DNA from: Cryptomeria japonica
Taxonomy: Eukaryota > Streptophyta > Pinopsida > Cupressales > Cupressaceae
Length of the DNA: 64,000 bases
Assembly (NCBI RefSeq): GCF_030272615.1
Contig: NC_081412.1
Span: forward strand, 672,292,852-672,356,851
Reading direction: 5' to 3'
Shown: positions 1 through 10,607 of the stretch, piece by piece
Numbering within the stretch: the stretch's first letter is position 1
Layout of the letters: the number at the start of each line of letters is the position of its first letter
Program-made: the position numbers and the translations under genes
The notes under the pieces: generated by a model
Database searches by the model: none
Told to the model about the DNA's origin: nothing
Seen by the model: only the letters and a program-made list of their open reading frames with translations

Positions 1-321
1 CCATGCTGATCTAGAAAAGATAAGCTTGCCGGTGTATAACCTGGACCTATTTGCCGGTAATAGTAAATATGTAATTACAAATATTCCAATAAAGCAATCT
101 TCAAGACAAGGTGTCCAAATGATGTCTTCAACATAACCATGTGTTTTACATGCCATTACAAGTGCCAATGAGTCATTATATCTTGCCAGTGTACCAGATA
201 TCAATGACTATGCATAAGTCATTTGCTTGCTGGTGAATGTTGTTGATTCTCCAAAGTGCCAGAGCTGATAGTGTTTAGTAGGTGTTGACATCAATGACAA
301 AACCATACCAAAATACCAACA
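1..321 (-). repeat. Partial Copia LTR, cut by the window edge
   Basis: Read on the minus strand from 321, the sequence opens TGTTGGTATTTTGGTATGG and soon contains TTGTCATTGATGTCAA. The same opening and the same inner block occur at the start of the Copia-1 LTRs at 6554 (plus) and 55189 (minus). This is therefore the first part of a related LTR lying in minus orientation, with the rest beyond the left edge. No polypurine tract is seen at 322-340, so this is the outer edge of a 5' LTR or a solo LTR. The family link is inferred from short blocks only. Confidence 0.55.
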
Positions 322-544
322 GTTATAATGTTAGATGAGTGATTTAATTGGCCGCTTGATATGGATAAATTGGCTAGAGAGTTTAAATCCCATTAGAAGC
401 TTTATAGAAGCGAAATCTCAACCTTTAGGCTTAGGCATTTAAGTAGGGATGAAAGGGCCCTAACTCCTAGGGACTAGTCTCCATATAGCATTGATTTCTT
501 TGTTGGATATTTTAAAGACACCTAATATGCTCTATGTCATGTGT

Positions 545-1610
545 TTGGTATGGATGTTGAGCCCTTTATTCAAAATTGGATGCTTTTTTTGTGCGTAGAT
601 AATTAGAGCAGAGATCACAATAAAACTTTTGACTATGCTAGTGTTTTAGTTGAGAGATTTTACACTAAACTTTGACACTTCAAATCTAGTCCTTCAATTC
701 ATTTCAGATATTATTTGATTTTGATGCACATCTTGTTATTCAATGGTCTTAAAGTTTGGCATGAGAACTTCAGGGTTTCACCTAGTGTTAAAGGAGATTA
801 TGTCCCTAGTAAAGAATGGACATATATTTGGGACATATGTTGTAAGCAGTCTGATTATATCATGTTTTAAAATAATTTTGTCATAAAGTTGATGGCTATA
901 CTTCATGGAAATGTGTCATGGGGCCTTAGTGAAAGAGAAAGAGATTTTTTGAGGCCAAAGAAGCTAGACCAACAAATAGTGATTGACCATAATTGGGGGT
1001 CATGGTTTTATTTCAAGGATCTCACTATTATTAGAATCTTTAGTAGTCGTGTAGCACGTAGGATCCTTCTAGTCATGGTGCCTAGCATGGTTGTATTCTT
1101 GAAGATTATGCACTAGTTGTATGAAGAAGGAAAATATATTATTGGAGGTGTTCATAGGAAGGGATCATTCATCCTTTCTCAAGTAAAAGCTAGAGAGTAT
1201 CACTTCACAAACATGAGGGCATTTGAGACTTTGGATAGTATGCTTGAACAATAAAACATTTCTCCTGTTAGGCATAGATTCTATGACATCGAGTGGTTTA
1301 TACAAGGGCTTACAAAAGCTAATGCCAAAATATCAACCTCAAAACTTTATGCTTGTTCTTCAAGATTTCACCGCATGCTCTTAAGAACATTACATCAAAC
1401 TATGAAAAGTGGAAACAATTGGACAAATCTGAGGAAAAGTGAGCTGAATGGCACCAATCAATATGGCGAATTAACGGGTTGATGTTTGGTGAAGGTGATG
1501 ATGAAGTGAAATTTAGAGATGAAATTGTGAGAGAAATCTAGCATATACTTCCAACACCCTCACCAAGGTATCATGTTTCTTGTATGCAAGGACAAGAATG
1601 AATGTGCTAG
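545..1610 (+). pseudogene. Decayed long protein-coding stretch, family not recognised
   Basis: I do not recognise this protein. About 350 codons in the plus direction read as ordinary protein with good codon texture but are interrupted in several places. Readable segments include HFKSSPSIHFRYYLILMH, VKGDYVPSKEWTYIWDICCK, HGNVSWGLSERERDFLRPKK, QQIVIDHNWGSWFYFKDLT, LYEEGKYIIGGVHRKGSF and IEWFIQGLTKANAKISTSK. It ends with a polar segment near 1400-1590 (KWKQLDKSEE, EWHQSIWRINGLMFGEGDDE). No zinc knuckle, protease, polymerase or nucleotide-binding motif is visible. It could be a host gene family or the product of a mobile element. The right end fades into AT-rich DNA just before the SINE at 1678. 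Confidence 0.5.
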
Positions 1611-1677
1611 GTAAAGACGCCTCACTACCTTATTTTTCTTTTATGCATGCATGTATTTAGAGGTTAATCTATTTATT

Positions 1678-1778
1678 TATTTTTTATTATTATTATTTTA
1701 AACAATACTTTGAGATTTGAACTTAAGACCTCCCATATTCAAGGCTTGTAGATAACCACTACAGTATGGGGTCATCCC
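1678..1778 (-). mobile_element. tRNA-derived SINE with target duplication
   Basis: On the minus strand a short element runs from 1778 to 1678. It has an A-box-like TAGTGGTTATCTAC and a B-box-like AGTTCAAATCTC about 35 bases apart, followed by a tail rich in (AAT) units. This is the layout of plant tRNA-derived SINEs. It is flanked by near-identical 16-bp repeats, GGTTAATCTATTTATT at 1662-1677 and GGTTAATGTATTTATT at 1779-1794, which is a target-site duplication of the length made by LINE machinery. At about 100 bp it is short for a SINE. It lies just before the first readable NLR exon and is not a functional tRNA gene. Confidence 0.6.
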
Positions 1779-1805
1779 GGTTAATGTATTTATTATATTT
1801 ACCGA

Positions 1806-2514
1806 TTGCAAGAGGTTGCTGATTTCTTCAACACTGTTCATTCCAACAAAAGGGGAATCCACATTGCAAGATTGTATGGAATACCAGGCCAGGGGAAAAC
1901 TACGCTTGGCAAGGCTTTTTGTAACTTCAAACTGGGGGATTTTGAAGGCAAAGTATGCCATGTGGAATTTTCTAGAGGGGATTCATTTGAAATAATTAAA
2001 GTTGCCCTGCAGTATCTCACGTGTTGCCCTTAGTCGTATCTCCAAGAACTGATAGACCAAGATCAGGTGACCAATTTCACATCTTTTAATTTTGTTTACG
2101 GGATGTTCTTCCTTTGCATAATATTTTTTTTTTTATTCTGAACTTTCTAATAAGATGTGTAAGTATTCTGCATTTTCTAATGTAACTTACAGGCACAAGT
2201 TGGGTTTTATAGAAGAGTACAGGGAAAAAGGGTATTGTTGGTGCTCGACAATATCACAAAAGAATGTATAGATGAAGAATGTATAGATGTATTGTTGCAT
2301 AGTTGGGAGAAAATAGTTGGATCCTTTTGACCGGTCGGAGTGTAGATGTTCTCAAAAAGTATTTCAAGGTAGATAAGCAGTCATGCATGTGCGTACTAGG
2401 GACGACAAATCTTTTGTTGTCAAGTGTGCTTCAGACAGATGTTTGTTCAAAGAGATCGCTCGATGAGAAGGAACATTTAATCCGTTAGCTTTAAAAGATT
2501 TTGGCGGCCATCTC
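1806..2514 (+). pseudogene. NLR resistance-gene remnant, NB-ARC part
   Basis: NLRs are cytosolic immune receptors that bind ATP through an NB-ARC domain. Here the P-loop GIPGQGKTT is at 1878-1904. A phase-0 intron with GT...AG borders fits 2067-2192. The next exon opens AQVGFYRRVQGKRVLLVLDN, whose kinase-2 motif is RVLLVLDNI, followed by an RNBS-B-like SWILLTGRSVDVLKKYF at about 2318-2370. It is dead: there is an in-frame TAG at 2031-2033, and the RNBS-B segment is in a different frame from kinase-2, implying a shift near 2300. No TIR, coiled-coil or RPW8 domain is readable upstream, so the class is open. The gene is cut at 2514 by the LTR element 2515-5450 and resumes at 5451. Confidence 0.75.
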
Positions 2515-2942
2515 TGAAAGAAGAGAAAGATAAAAACAGAGCATACATGCTACAGCATAGAGAAAATTAATAACTTTTTTATTACTCTCTGCCATAAAAT
2601 GAATTACAGCTGCCTCTATTAAAAGAGGATCAAACAAATAGTTTTAGACTTCTTACGAAATCTGCATGATGAACTAATTAAATGCAAACTTACTTATTAG
2701 CACCGATTGTGGGCATTAACATGCAAAACTAATAACTACATATATTTTACGGTGATAGACATTAAACAAGTTGTTCTATCATCCTTGCATGAAGATGAAC
2801 TAACTATTCTAGTATGCATGCATGTATGGAGAGAAGACTGGAGGAGTAAAACAATGGAACTGTCGATGGTTGCATGGTGGATCTGACTTCTTGCATGGAG
2901 GAGAATGGTATAAGAAGTGGGTGAAATTAACTTCTTCCAACA
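2515..2942 (-). repeat. LTR (left) of the coiled-coil element
   Basis: This 428-bp repeat matches 5043-5450, starting TGAAAG and ending CTTCCAACA. It carries about 18 bases near 2880-2898 that the other copy lacks. On the element's own strand it is the 3' LTR. Confidence 0.85.
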
Positions 2943-3736
2943 CTCCCCTTTAATTTCAACTATGAATGCTTCAGCATACTCAAATTTCATTGATACTGAC
3001 TACAGTCTTTTCTTTTGTCTCTTCCTGATATCCCTAACCAAGTCTTCAGACTTTCTCCAATCTTAACTTTCTCGGTAGCTTCAAATTAAGTCCAGATCTT
3101 TGATCTTCCTTTTCAATTCTCAATATTATTGCCATTCATTTGGCTTGTCCTAATACTGCGACAATCTTCAAAATACTCATCTTGGTCTTTCTCCAACTTC
3201 ACATTCTGTAGACGTCTTGCTAGACATTCCTCTCATTCACATATGAACTTTTATACCTAAACAAATTTTTGATCATATCTATAACTGTTTGCCAACTTGC
3301 TCCATAACTCCATCCACAATCTATTTTCATGCAACCTCTCGTAGATTATTTATTCCAACATCTTTCTGTAGAATGATTTCTTAACCCACATAGGGTACAA
3401 GAATGTAAATCCCAACATTTTTCTTTTGTAAGCCCTTTCCTATTATAATGTAAACAATGCATACTTTATGTTATTTCTACTGATTTGAACCTAAAATACT
3501 AGCCACTTCTGAGCTATCTTTCTTACCATATCCAAGTGCTTCATAGTTTGGTCTCATAACAAACTGAATGGGCTTTTGAATTCCTTACCCATGTTTTCCT
3601 AATATTTTTCCTTCATATCCCATTTTTTGCATAATCTTCCAACCAATATTATTTTTAGAATAACCTTTTTGTTTAATATCACATCTTGCACCTATGCATG
3701 CAAACAAATCCTTATATTCAACTTCACAATCTTCAC

Positions 3737-4111
3737 CTACAAATTATTTTTAGCTACATCATCCATATCAAACGAACACAAATCACTTGTATAGCATGCA
3801 ACATCACACACTGAGGACTTTGACGTTAGATTCTCATTTTCTTTTTTCAACAACCTTAATTGTTCTTCCAGATCTTCATTATTCTTTTTGACTTCATCAA
3901 ACATCTTTATTTTTTCCTTCAATTCTCTATTCTCTTCTACAAGAATATCGTTTTCACATAATTGCTCATAAAAATCTTTTCTCAATTTCTTTATAATTTC
4001 TATCAATTCCGAGTTACACTTTTTTACTTTCAGAAATTCTTCTTTCAACAATTTCTTCTCACACATTAAACTTACATTTTCTTTTTTTGTCTTTTCCCCT
4101 GATTTTCCCAT
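3737..4111 (-). pseudogene. Coiled-coil Gag-like protein of the LTR element
   Basis: This is an open stretch of 124 residues starting MGKSGEKTKKENVS, followed by about 80 residues of Lys/Glu/Leu-rich sequence typical of a coiled coil (EENRELKEKIKMF, EEQLRLLKKENENL). Downstream on the same strand, between about 3740 and 3200, the sequence aligns with the CCHC-bearing part of the related copy at 58233-58463, so the original protein was probably a coiled coil followed by zinc knuckles. This resembles a minimal Gag lacking an obvious capsid domain. The role is inferred from its position in an LTR element. The coding region as a whole is broken. Confidence 0.55.
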
Positions 4112-5042
4112 TAGAACAAATAATTAAACTCACCTTGTTCTCTTGTTTTCCTTATTTGATATTCGTCGACAACTAAATGTGCCTCCAATCTTCCAGCTTT
4201 TTGCAATGTCTTCAAACTTCTTCTATTACAAATTCTATAAAAACAATATACTCAATTCCCACGATGCATGCGACTTTTTATTTTAATTTATTTTAAGACT
4301 CTCCAACACCCTTCTTTAAATTATGATTTTTACAAATTCAAACTTTCAAAGACTACAATCAAACACAAGACTTATCTCGAACCAAGAACATACGGCTAGT
4401 TGAATCTCCTTTTCAGTTGTTCATAACCTCAGGCGACTTCAGACATTACTCTCCAACTTGGCAACACATGTTTATGGCAGCAATCTCTCCAGGTTGGGTG
4501 GCGACTTTCCTTTTCTATTCACAAGCACTGACTTCTACCCAGATCTGTGATCAAACCAAGCTTGAATGACACTATTTATTTTTCCGAGATCTTCCTGCGA
4601 TTTTCTTACACACCAGCTTCTGAAATTAAAATATAAACCCTCAATTTCACCTTGCAAGGGCCTGCAACCTCTTAGTGATCTTCTCTAAGATCTTTCCTCT
4701 TACTCCAACTCATTTTTCTGCATTCTTCACAAATCCACGAACCAGGCTCTGATATGCTTCACACCTTGGTTCAGATACCAAACTGAAGGCAGGGGAAAAA
4801 GAAATAAAACAGAAAATGCATTGCTACAACAAATAGAAAAAACAAACTTTATTAATCTCTGTTTTCTCAGCATTCTTGTCCACTTTACTCTCCATCTGCA
4901 GATTTCATCAAAAAACAATCAATCTACCTCTCCCAAGCTCTACCACGATCTCACAAACTTGGGGTCATAATCCCTCACGTGAGGGAGTATGGCCCAGACC
5001 AACTCTAATGATCCTAGCTTTGATACCAAAAAGCTACCAAAC

Positions 5043-5450
5043 TGAAAGCAGAGAAGGATAAAAATAGAGCATACATGCTACAACATAGAGAAAATTAATA
5101 ACTTTTTTTGTTAATCTCTGCCACAAAATGAATTACAACTGCCTCTATTAATAGAGGATCAAACAAATAGTTTTAGACTTCTTACGAAATCTGCATGATG
5201 AACTGATTAAATGCAAACTAATTTATTAGTACCGATGGTGGGCATTAACATGCAAAACTAATAACTGCATATCTTTTACGGTGATGGACATTAAACTAGT
5301 TGTTCTATCATCCTTGCATGAAGATGAAATAACCGTTCTAGTATGAATGCATGCATGGAGAGAAGACTGGAGGTGTAAAACAGTGGAACTGCCGGTGGTT
5401 GCATGGAGGAGAATGGTCTAAGATGTGTGTGAAATTAACTTCTTCCAACA
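5043..5450 (-). repeat. LTR (right) of the coiled-coil element
   Basis: This 408-bp partner of 2515-2942 is the 5' LTR on the element's own strand. It is followed on the plus strand by the target duplication ATCTC at 5451-5455, after which NLR sequence resumes. Confidence 0.85.
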
Positions 5451-6553
5451 ATCTCTTCAGTAAATACGGTCCGCATTTGCCAAAATGGTTTGTGAGATAG
5501 AAAGCTGGGTAGACCGATGTGGTTATGATTTGGATGACTTGTTGGCTGTACTGTGCAAAGCTTTTGACAACATGTCTCCCGAATATCGCACAATATTCAT
5601 GCTTCTCACCCTCTATATGCTACCGAATATGTCTCCCAACAAAGTTACCGAGTGGCTGACAATAATTCTCAACAAAGAGATCTCGTTTATTGAGAAAGTA
5701 GTGAGTTTGAATATTTTCTTTCAAGACTTTTTATTTTATGATTTTAGTGTTTTTAATTGAAAAATCGCTGAACACTTAATTTACATGTGGTTTCAAGTTG
5801 AGGATATGTGTAAGAAGGCTTTTATTGAAGAATCGGCACCTAAAATTCTCATACACGACCTATACATTGAATTCGCACAAAGCAAAGCAAATGAAATGAG
5901 AATATGGTTGTGGTGGAAGGGCGACCGACGTAGTACACATGGATTAATATCAGAAGAGAATGCAGGGTTTTAATTGGCTAGGTTGGAGCAGTGCATGCAT
6001 CTAAGATCGTTCCAAATCAGCCCCCATGACCTTCAAAATATATTGGTGCTTCACCTCGTAGGTGTGCAGAGGATGAGAAAAATTGCTTTGGGTGGGATGG
6101 GCCGTCTCACAAGTATTACATTACATAATTACAAAGACTTGGAAGCGCTTGAAGGTATGGAAATGTTGCAACAGCTGGCGTGGCTTCAGATAAGCGAAAT
6201 TAATCCAATTTTTGAACCTCCCAAGCTAAGCAGCCTCAAAGGATTACAACAACTTGAGATCAATTTTGCAAGTAGCCAGGGGCTCAATCATCTGGGAGAC
6301 CTTACCCGTTTTTGTTGATCCCTATTGTCAATCCCTATTGGAGTTCCCGATGTTTAATGGTTTGGCGTATCTTGAAAAAGTGGCAATTAGTGTTGGATAA
6401 AGTGAGGGAGCCTCTCGACTGTACGGATTTCGCGGAGCTTCAGAGTAATCTCATTCACCATAGCCCCCGCTTGTGGGCTTCGCCACCATACCTAGTTAGA
6501 CGTAAGAAACTATCCAAAACTGTATTGTGGGATCGTGATGCAGTGAAGGCATT
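5451..6553 (+). pseudogene. NLR remnant, ARC2 to leucine-rich repeats
   Basis: This continues the gene broken at 2514. An ARC2-like helical segment reads YGPHLPKWF then YDLDDLLAVLCKAFDNMSPE at about 5460-5580. An intron of about 100 bases lies near 5700-5800, with exact borders unsure. ILIHDLYIEFAQ at about 5850-5886 stands where NLRs carry the MHD motif. Leucine-rich repeats follow at 5974-6318 (LRSFQIS, LVLHLVGVQRM, LTSITLHNYKDLEAL, LQQLEINF). An in-frame TAA at 5971-5973 precedes the repeats, and the frame is lost after about 6318, with NGLAYLEKVAIS readable in another frame. The last stretch ends KKLSKTVLWDRDAVKA, which recurs as KKLSKTVLWDHDALKA at 56690-56740. Copia-1 cuts the gene at 6553. 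Confidence 0.75.
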
Positions 6554-7968
6554 TGTTGGTATTTTCATGAAGATTGCATTAATGATATGTTATGTTGTCA
6601 TTGATGTCAATGAACCGGCAATGATATTGCTGATATTGTTGTTATTGTTGATATTGTCTTGTAACCGATAAGAAGAGCTTTGTGGACAATATTTTAAACC
6701 AGTGTGTAAGTTTGTGAGTTAAACTGGTAACCAATAAAAGGTTAAACCCTATCTATGTAATGTAACTGATAAACCCTCCCAGTTGTTTTTGTTAAACCCT
6801 AACCGATTAAGGTTTTTGAATTAGTTATGTTGGTTTATGATCAAATGATGAGAGGTAATGATGGTGACACGTATAGTCATTGTATGAAGACAAGTTCAAG
6901 ATGTTTTGACATGTTTTTGTCTAGGGATTGAGCAAAGTGTATTGCATCTAATGTTAAGCACGTGATGAGTTACTGAGATCGATGAAGCGGTGATCAAGGA
7001 GTGGTTGATTTTTTCTTGATTGATGTGTAGAGATTACTATGTAATCCAATGGTCATACTTGAACCGAACTCGTTTATAATCTCTATGAGAGAATTAGGTT
7101 TTTGTTGTGTTACCAACCTAATTGATTTGCATATAAGGTCGATGAAGTTGTTTGGTTAAAGGTGTTGGCACAGATCAGTTCAGTTTATGGTTGCCGAACC
7201 GGATGAAGAGTCTGCAGTTTGAGTAAAGGCATATAAGAGCTTAAAAAGGATCTGATCAAGCAAGTGTAGTGCTATTTAGATAGATCAAGCAAACCCCTAT
7301 TGTTTTCTAACAATTAGATCAGAACTAAAATCCCCTAACCTGGTAAGCTCTAACAAGCTTGGTTACTTCTAAAATCCTCTAACAAGGCGATCCATTAGCT
7401 TGGATTTTCAAATCCTCTACCGAGGTTACTCCTAACAGGGTACTTGCTTCTAACAAGGCATTTGTAGTCAATCCCTTAACCGGGTGATTCTTAATAGGAT
7501 CAGTTCTTAACAGGCTTGGCTCTTAATAGGGTGAACTTCAGAAGAGTTTAGATAGCTATCTTGTGAGTCTCATCTCACCGTGGTTTTTCCCATTTGAGTT
7601 TCCATGTCAAAAATACTTGTGTCATTTGGTGAATTTTTTTGTGGTTATGATCTTATGGTTGATTTGATTAACTACTTAACTATTCTGATAAGGCATGACA
7701 ACCAAAAGCATTGAGAAATGAAGTCTGTTGACATATGATAAAGCATTTGGATGTTTATAATTTTAATGTTGTTTACTGTTAAGTTGTTGTAACAGTCAAC
7801 CAATTTTCTTAAAAAGCTTTTATCTTGACAAAGGTATTTCATTGATAAGTTTACTTTGTGTGATTGATATTGAGATTGGAAAAGTTTGTATCAGTTTTTC
7901 TATTTACTAATTCACCTCCCCCCAATCTCAGTAATATATCGGATACTTATTATTTCATCATACCATCA
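6554..7968 (+). repeat. 5' LTR of Copia-1 (plus copy)
   Basis: This 1415-bp LTR begins TGTTGGTATTTTCATGAAG and ends CATACCATCA directly before the primer site. It matches, in reverse, the LTRs at 47991-49436 and 53788-55189. The middle carries a run of short repeats of the type CTAACAAGG / CCTCTAAC (about 7310-7530). A run of C residues in CACCTCCCCCCAATC lies near 7914, a feature also seen close to the end of the Copia-2 LTRs. Confidence 0.85.
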
Positions 7969-8365
7969 ATTGGTATTAGAGTATCTCAGGTCCTCTATGA
8001 TCTATGCCTAACATCTTGAGGAAAATATCTTGCAGATCATGATGAAGAAGGAAGGTCTGAAGTTTAACAGAAAGAACTATAGGATATGGAGCGATAGAAT
8101 GAAAATTTACAACAAGAGTCTGGGAAGTCAGTATTAGGAACATGTCAATACTAAATATGTTGCACCCACTAGGATTCTGACTGATAATCAGAAGTGTAGC
8201 GTCCTAAAATTGCGACACTTGCAATTTCGACTGCATTTTGGTCTTCACGATGGCGATGCAACACGCAACTTGAATGGAGACCCCAAAACTTGCTCACGAC
8301 ACCAAAAACTGCATTTTTCAAGCACCTTGGCCTGAACCTCCTTGCACCCCGTTGTCCCGGAGGTG

Positions 8366-8427
8366 GGACCAGAGCGCCCAGCGCCCTGGTCCCTCAGGAC
8401 CAGGGCGCCCAGCGCCCTGGTCCCTGG
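8366..8427 (+). repeat. GC-rich palindromic minisatellite, two units
   Basis: Two 31-base units occur, each nearly self-complementary. The second is a perfect hairpin, GGACCAGGGCGC, loop CCA, GCGCCCTGGTCC (8397-8423). The 3' LTR has three units at 14976-15068. The high GC content stands out from the AT-rich surroundings. Confidence 0.9.
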
Positions 8428-8546
8428 GTCCTATTTTGGGCCCGGTTTCCTAAGTGATATCGGGTATTTTTGATTGCAATTTGGAAATATACTTCCCTGG
8501 TCAGCCTAAGGTCGGGAAAATCAGTCTATCAGCCCTAATTGACAAG

Positions 8547-8554
8547 TATATAAA
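8547..8554 (+). promoter_or_regulatory. Probable TATA box in the 5' LTR
   Basis: TATATAAA lies in a region that is identical in the other LTR (15188-15195) and downstream of the palindromic units. Transcription would then start about 30 bases further on, inside the LTR, as expected for a U3/R boundary. This is inferred from sequence only. Confidence 0.5.
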
Positions 8555-9029
8555 CTACATTTTTCTCTCTCATTTGGGAGGAGAAAAAGAACACATACAT
8601 GACGGAAAAAGCGTGGAAACTATACTCAAGCATTCAAGCATTTAAGCAATTGATCATTCCAAGTCTCCATTCAAGGCCAAGTGTTGCATTCAAGACAAGG
8701 ATTCAACCATTGAAGAGGAGATCAGTTACTACATGCTACAAACAACATACAACATACAACATCTAAACCTTTGCACATAAGGATACAAACATCCTTAGAA
8801 CAAGGTATTAGTACTTGTTTTACATTACAGTCATTTACATTTACAGCACTTGCTCATTTCTTGGTTAATTCCAAAACCGGGGTTTGACCTAAAGGCAAAC
8901 CCCTAATCCCTAACCCCCCATCGTCTTCGCTTTTCTGTGTGTAGGTTGCAGGTACGCGGCTGAGATTGAAGATCTGGAATCCTTGTGCAGAGACGAACCG
9001 ATCCCCCTTCGTTTGACTGATTTTTTAGA

Positions 9030-9056
9030 GGACCGTGGCGCCGGGCGCCATCGTCC
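9030..9056 (+). promoter_or_regulatory. Hairpin module, LTR copy
   Basis: The arms GGACCGTGGCGC and GCGCCATCGTCC surround a 3-base loop with only two imperfect pairs. The same module, with changed inner bases, recurs in the leader at 9826-9856 and 10450-10480 and in the 3' LTR at 15671-15697. Confidence 0.7.
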
Positions 9057-9433
9057 CAACAACTTTTGCTCAAATTTGCAGGACAGCGCCGTATCGACAT
9101 TTTACTGCTAATTCCAGGTCCGCAGCTTCATCCTATAACCCGTACTCAATTTATAAGCGAATCTTTATGACTTTCTATGCATGCTTAGCTTAATTCTTCT
9201 ATGCACATTCTTTACAAAAGAGGGTAGCCTTGCTTTCTTAACCCTTGAAACACATTTAGCATCCAATCTTGCATTGCGTGGGATTGGATCTTGTGGGTTT
9301 CAACCCCTCTTTTGAATGTAAATTCTCTCCCCTAAGTGAAAACCCATCGAATCCTAGCGAACCTCCCTTCTCTCTCCTCGGAGTTGGAAGAGGGGAGAAC
9401 AACTAGGGTTCGATCGCGATTTTCCGCTTTACA

Positions 9434-10607
9434 TTTTGGTGAACCCGATGTGAACATCCTTTCTGATTTTTCATGCTTAGATCTGAAAAGTTGATTACAT
9501 TTCCATATTTGATCTTTTGCAAAATTTTAGAGGTGATTGCATAAAAACCCTAAATTTTCTTTTTGAACATTGAACTTGCGAAATGTTTAATTGTTAATGC
9601 TTGTTTCAGATCTGCCCTTCTATTACAAATTAACAATTCATATTTATGCTTTAATTTTGAAAATTAAGTGGTTAAGTGTCAAAACCCTAATTTTTGAAAC
9701 CCTCTTGATTCAACCTTTGTCCGACAATTTCACTGATCAAAACATCTACAAATCAGCTGTAACTTTGGATTCTGCAATAAAATCACAATATCCTTCATCC
9801 CTGAAAATTTGGAAAAAAGTTGCGAGGACCGTGTTGCACTCCGAGCGCCATCGTCCCCGACATTTTTTTTGAAATTTCGGGAGCAAGATCTTACTGTATT
9901 TTCCTGCTAAAATCCAGAATTTTGGCTGATTTTATCAATTATAACACCTTCAAAATTACAGTCAAAGTTGGTCTTGCGATTGCTTGCTTCAGGGCTCCTA
10001 ATCATTCAAAAATTGTCGAAATTAAAATTTTGTGTCAAAATTGCATTTTTATTATCATAAATCTGAAAAGTGTGTCTACATTCATTCGAAATTTCAGTGC
10101 TTTATTCAAATTCTTGCAATTTGTGACTTTTGAAATTAAGTGCTTAATTACAACAACTTTGATTTCCGCTTTCAAAATTGAATTTTGCGTGAAATTGAGT
10201 CAATTTTTAATTTTCAAAATTTGCATTGCTTTTGACATTCCCTCTAAAAACATAAAATTCAAAATTTCAGTTTCCCTCTCTTTTTCAAAATTCAAAATTT
10301 TGCATTTTTTGACAATCTTGATAGGGTTCAATTTTGAGATTGCAACTTTAATTTGGCCTATCTACAGATCGTAAAATCCCTCAATTTTTTCAGATTAGCT
10401 CTAAAATCATCATACCTTTCATCCCTGCAAATTTCGAAAAAAGTTGCAAGGACCGTGTTGCACTCCGAGTGCCACGGTCCCGGGCATTTTTTCCGAAATT
10501 TCGAGAGACTGTTGTGATTGTATTTAATAGCTTAAATCTGGAAGATTGGCTGGTTTTACTGAAAATTGCTACCTCTAAGATCAAAATCTTTTCTCTCTCT
10601 CTAGTGC
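9434..10607 (+). other. Leader of the Gag-only element, with an internal duplication
   Basis: This stretch of about 1.2 kb lies between the primer site and the Gag start and has no long protein. Two segments of about 190 bases, 9765-9960 and 10385-10575, resemble one another: both run ...CCTTTCATCCCTG or the like, a purine-rich GGAAAAAAGTTGC-type block, the hairpin module starting GGACCGTGTTGCACTCCGAG, then GAAATTTCG. The first hairpin is 9826-9856. The second, 10450-10480, pairs perfectly at its base (GGACCGTG with CACGGTCC) and again inside (GCACT with AGTGC). Such conserved hairpins in a retroelement leader could serve packaging, dimerisation or translation; the role is inference. Confidence 0.65.

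Larger units (their letters stand above)
2515..5450 (-). mobile_element. Non-autonomous LTR element with coiled-coil Gag-like ORF
   Basis: Two direct repeats, 2515-2942 and 5043-5450, bound this 2.9 kb element. Both begin TGAAAG and end CCAACA, and a 5-bp target duplication ATCTC lies at 2510-2514 and 5451-5455. It is in minus orientation: on that strand a primer site TGGTATCAAAGC (initiator-Met tRNA type, 5017-5028) follows one LTR after about 14 bases, and a purine tract GAAATTAAAGGGGAG precedes the other (2943-2957). No reverse transcriptase or integrase is present, so movement would have needed another element's enzymes. The LTRs differ by roughly 6% plus a small gap, suggesting middle age. 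A more diverged piece resembling the LTR edge lies inside at about 4778-4870. A related decayed copy is at 58200-59010. Confidence 0.85.
8195..9433 (+). repeat. 5' LTR of the Gag-only element
   Basis: This 1239-bp LTR runs from TGTAGCGTCC to GCTTTACA. It contains two units of a GC-rich palindrome (8366-8427), a TATA box (8547-8554) and a hairpin GGACCGTGGCGC...GCGCCATCGTCC (9030-9056). Its first 950 bases differ from the 3' LTR at about 2% of sites, its last 300 at about 10%. Confidence 0.9.

Noticed and set aside
1700-1778. tRNA gene reading of the A/B-box sequence
   Set aside because: No cloverleaf or acceptor pairing. Tail and target duplication show a SINE.
7310-7530. Array of short CTAACAAGG-like repeats, considered as CRISPR or telomere-like
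   Set aside because: Irregular spacing and unit. The same pattern is part of the Copia-1 LTR in all three copies.
8454-8645. 63-residue open stretch in the Gag-only element's LTR, repeated at 15095-15286
   Set aside because: It is conserved only because the two LTRs are copies of each other. It has no domain and lies over the TATA box region.
9591-10374. Open stretches of 93 and 184 residues in the leader
   Set aside because: Low-complexity Phe/Ile/Lys composition from AT-rich DNA, overlapping frames, and crossing the hairpin modules. Not likely to be protein.
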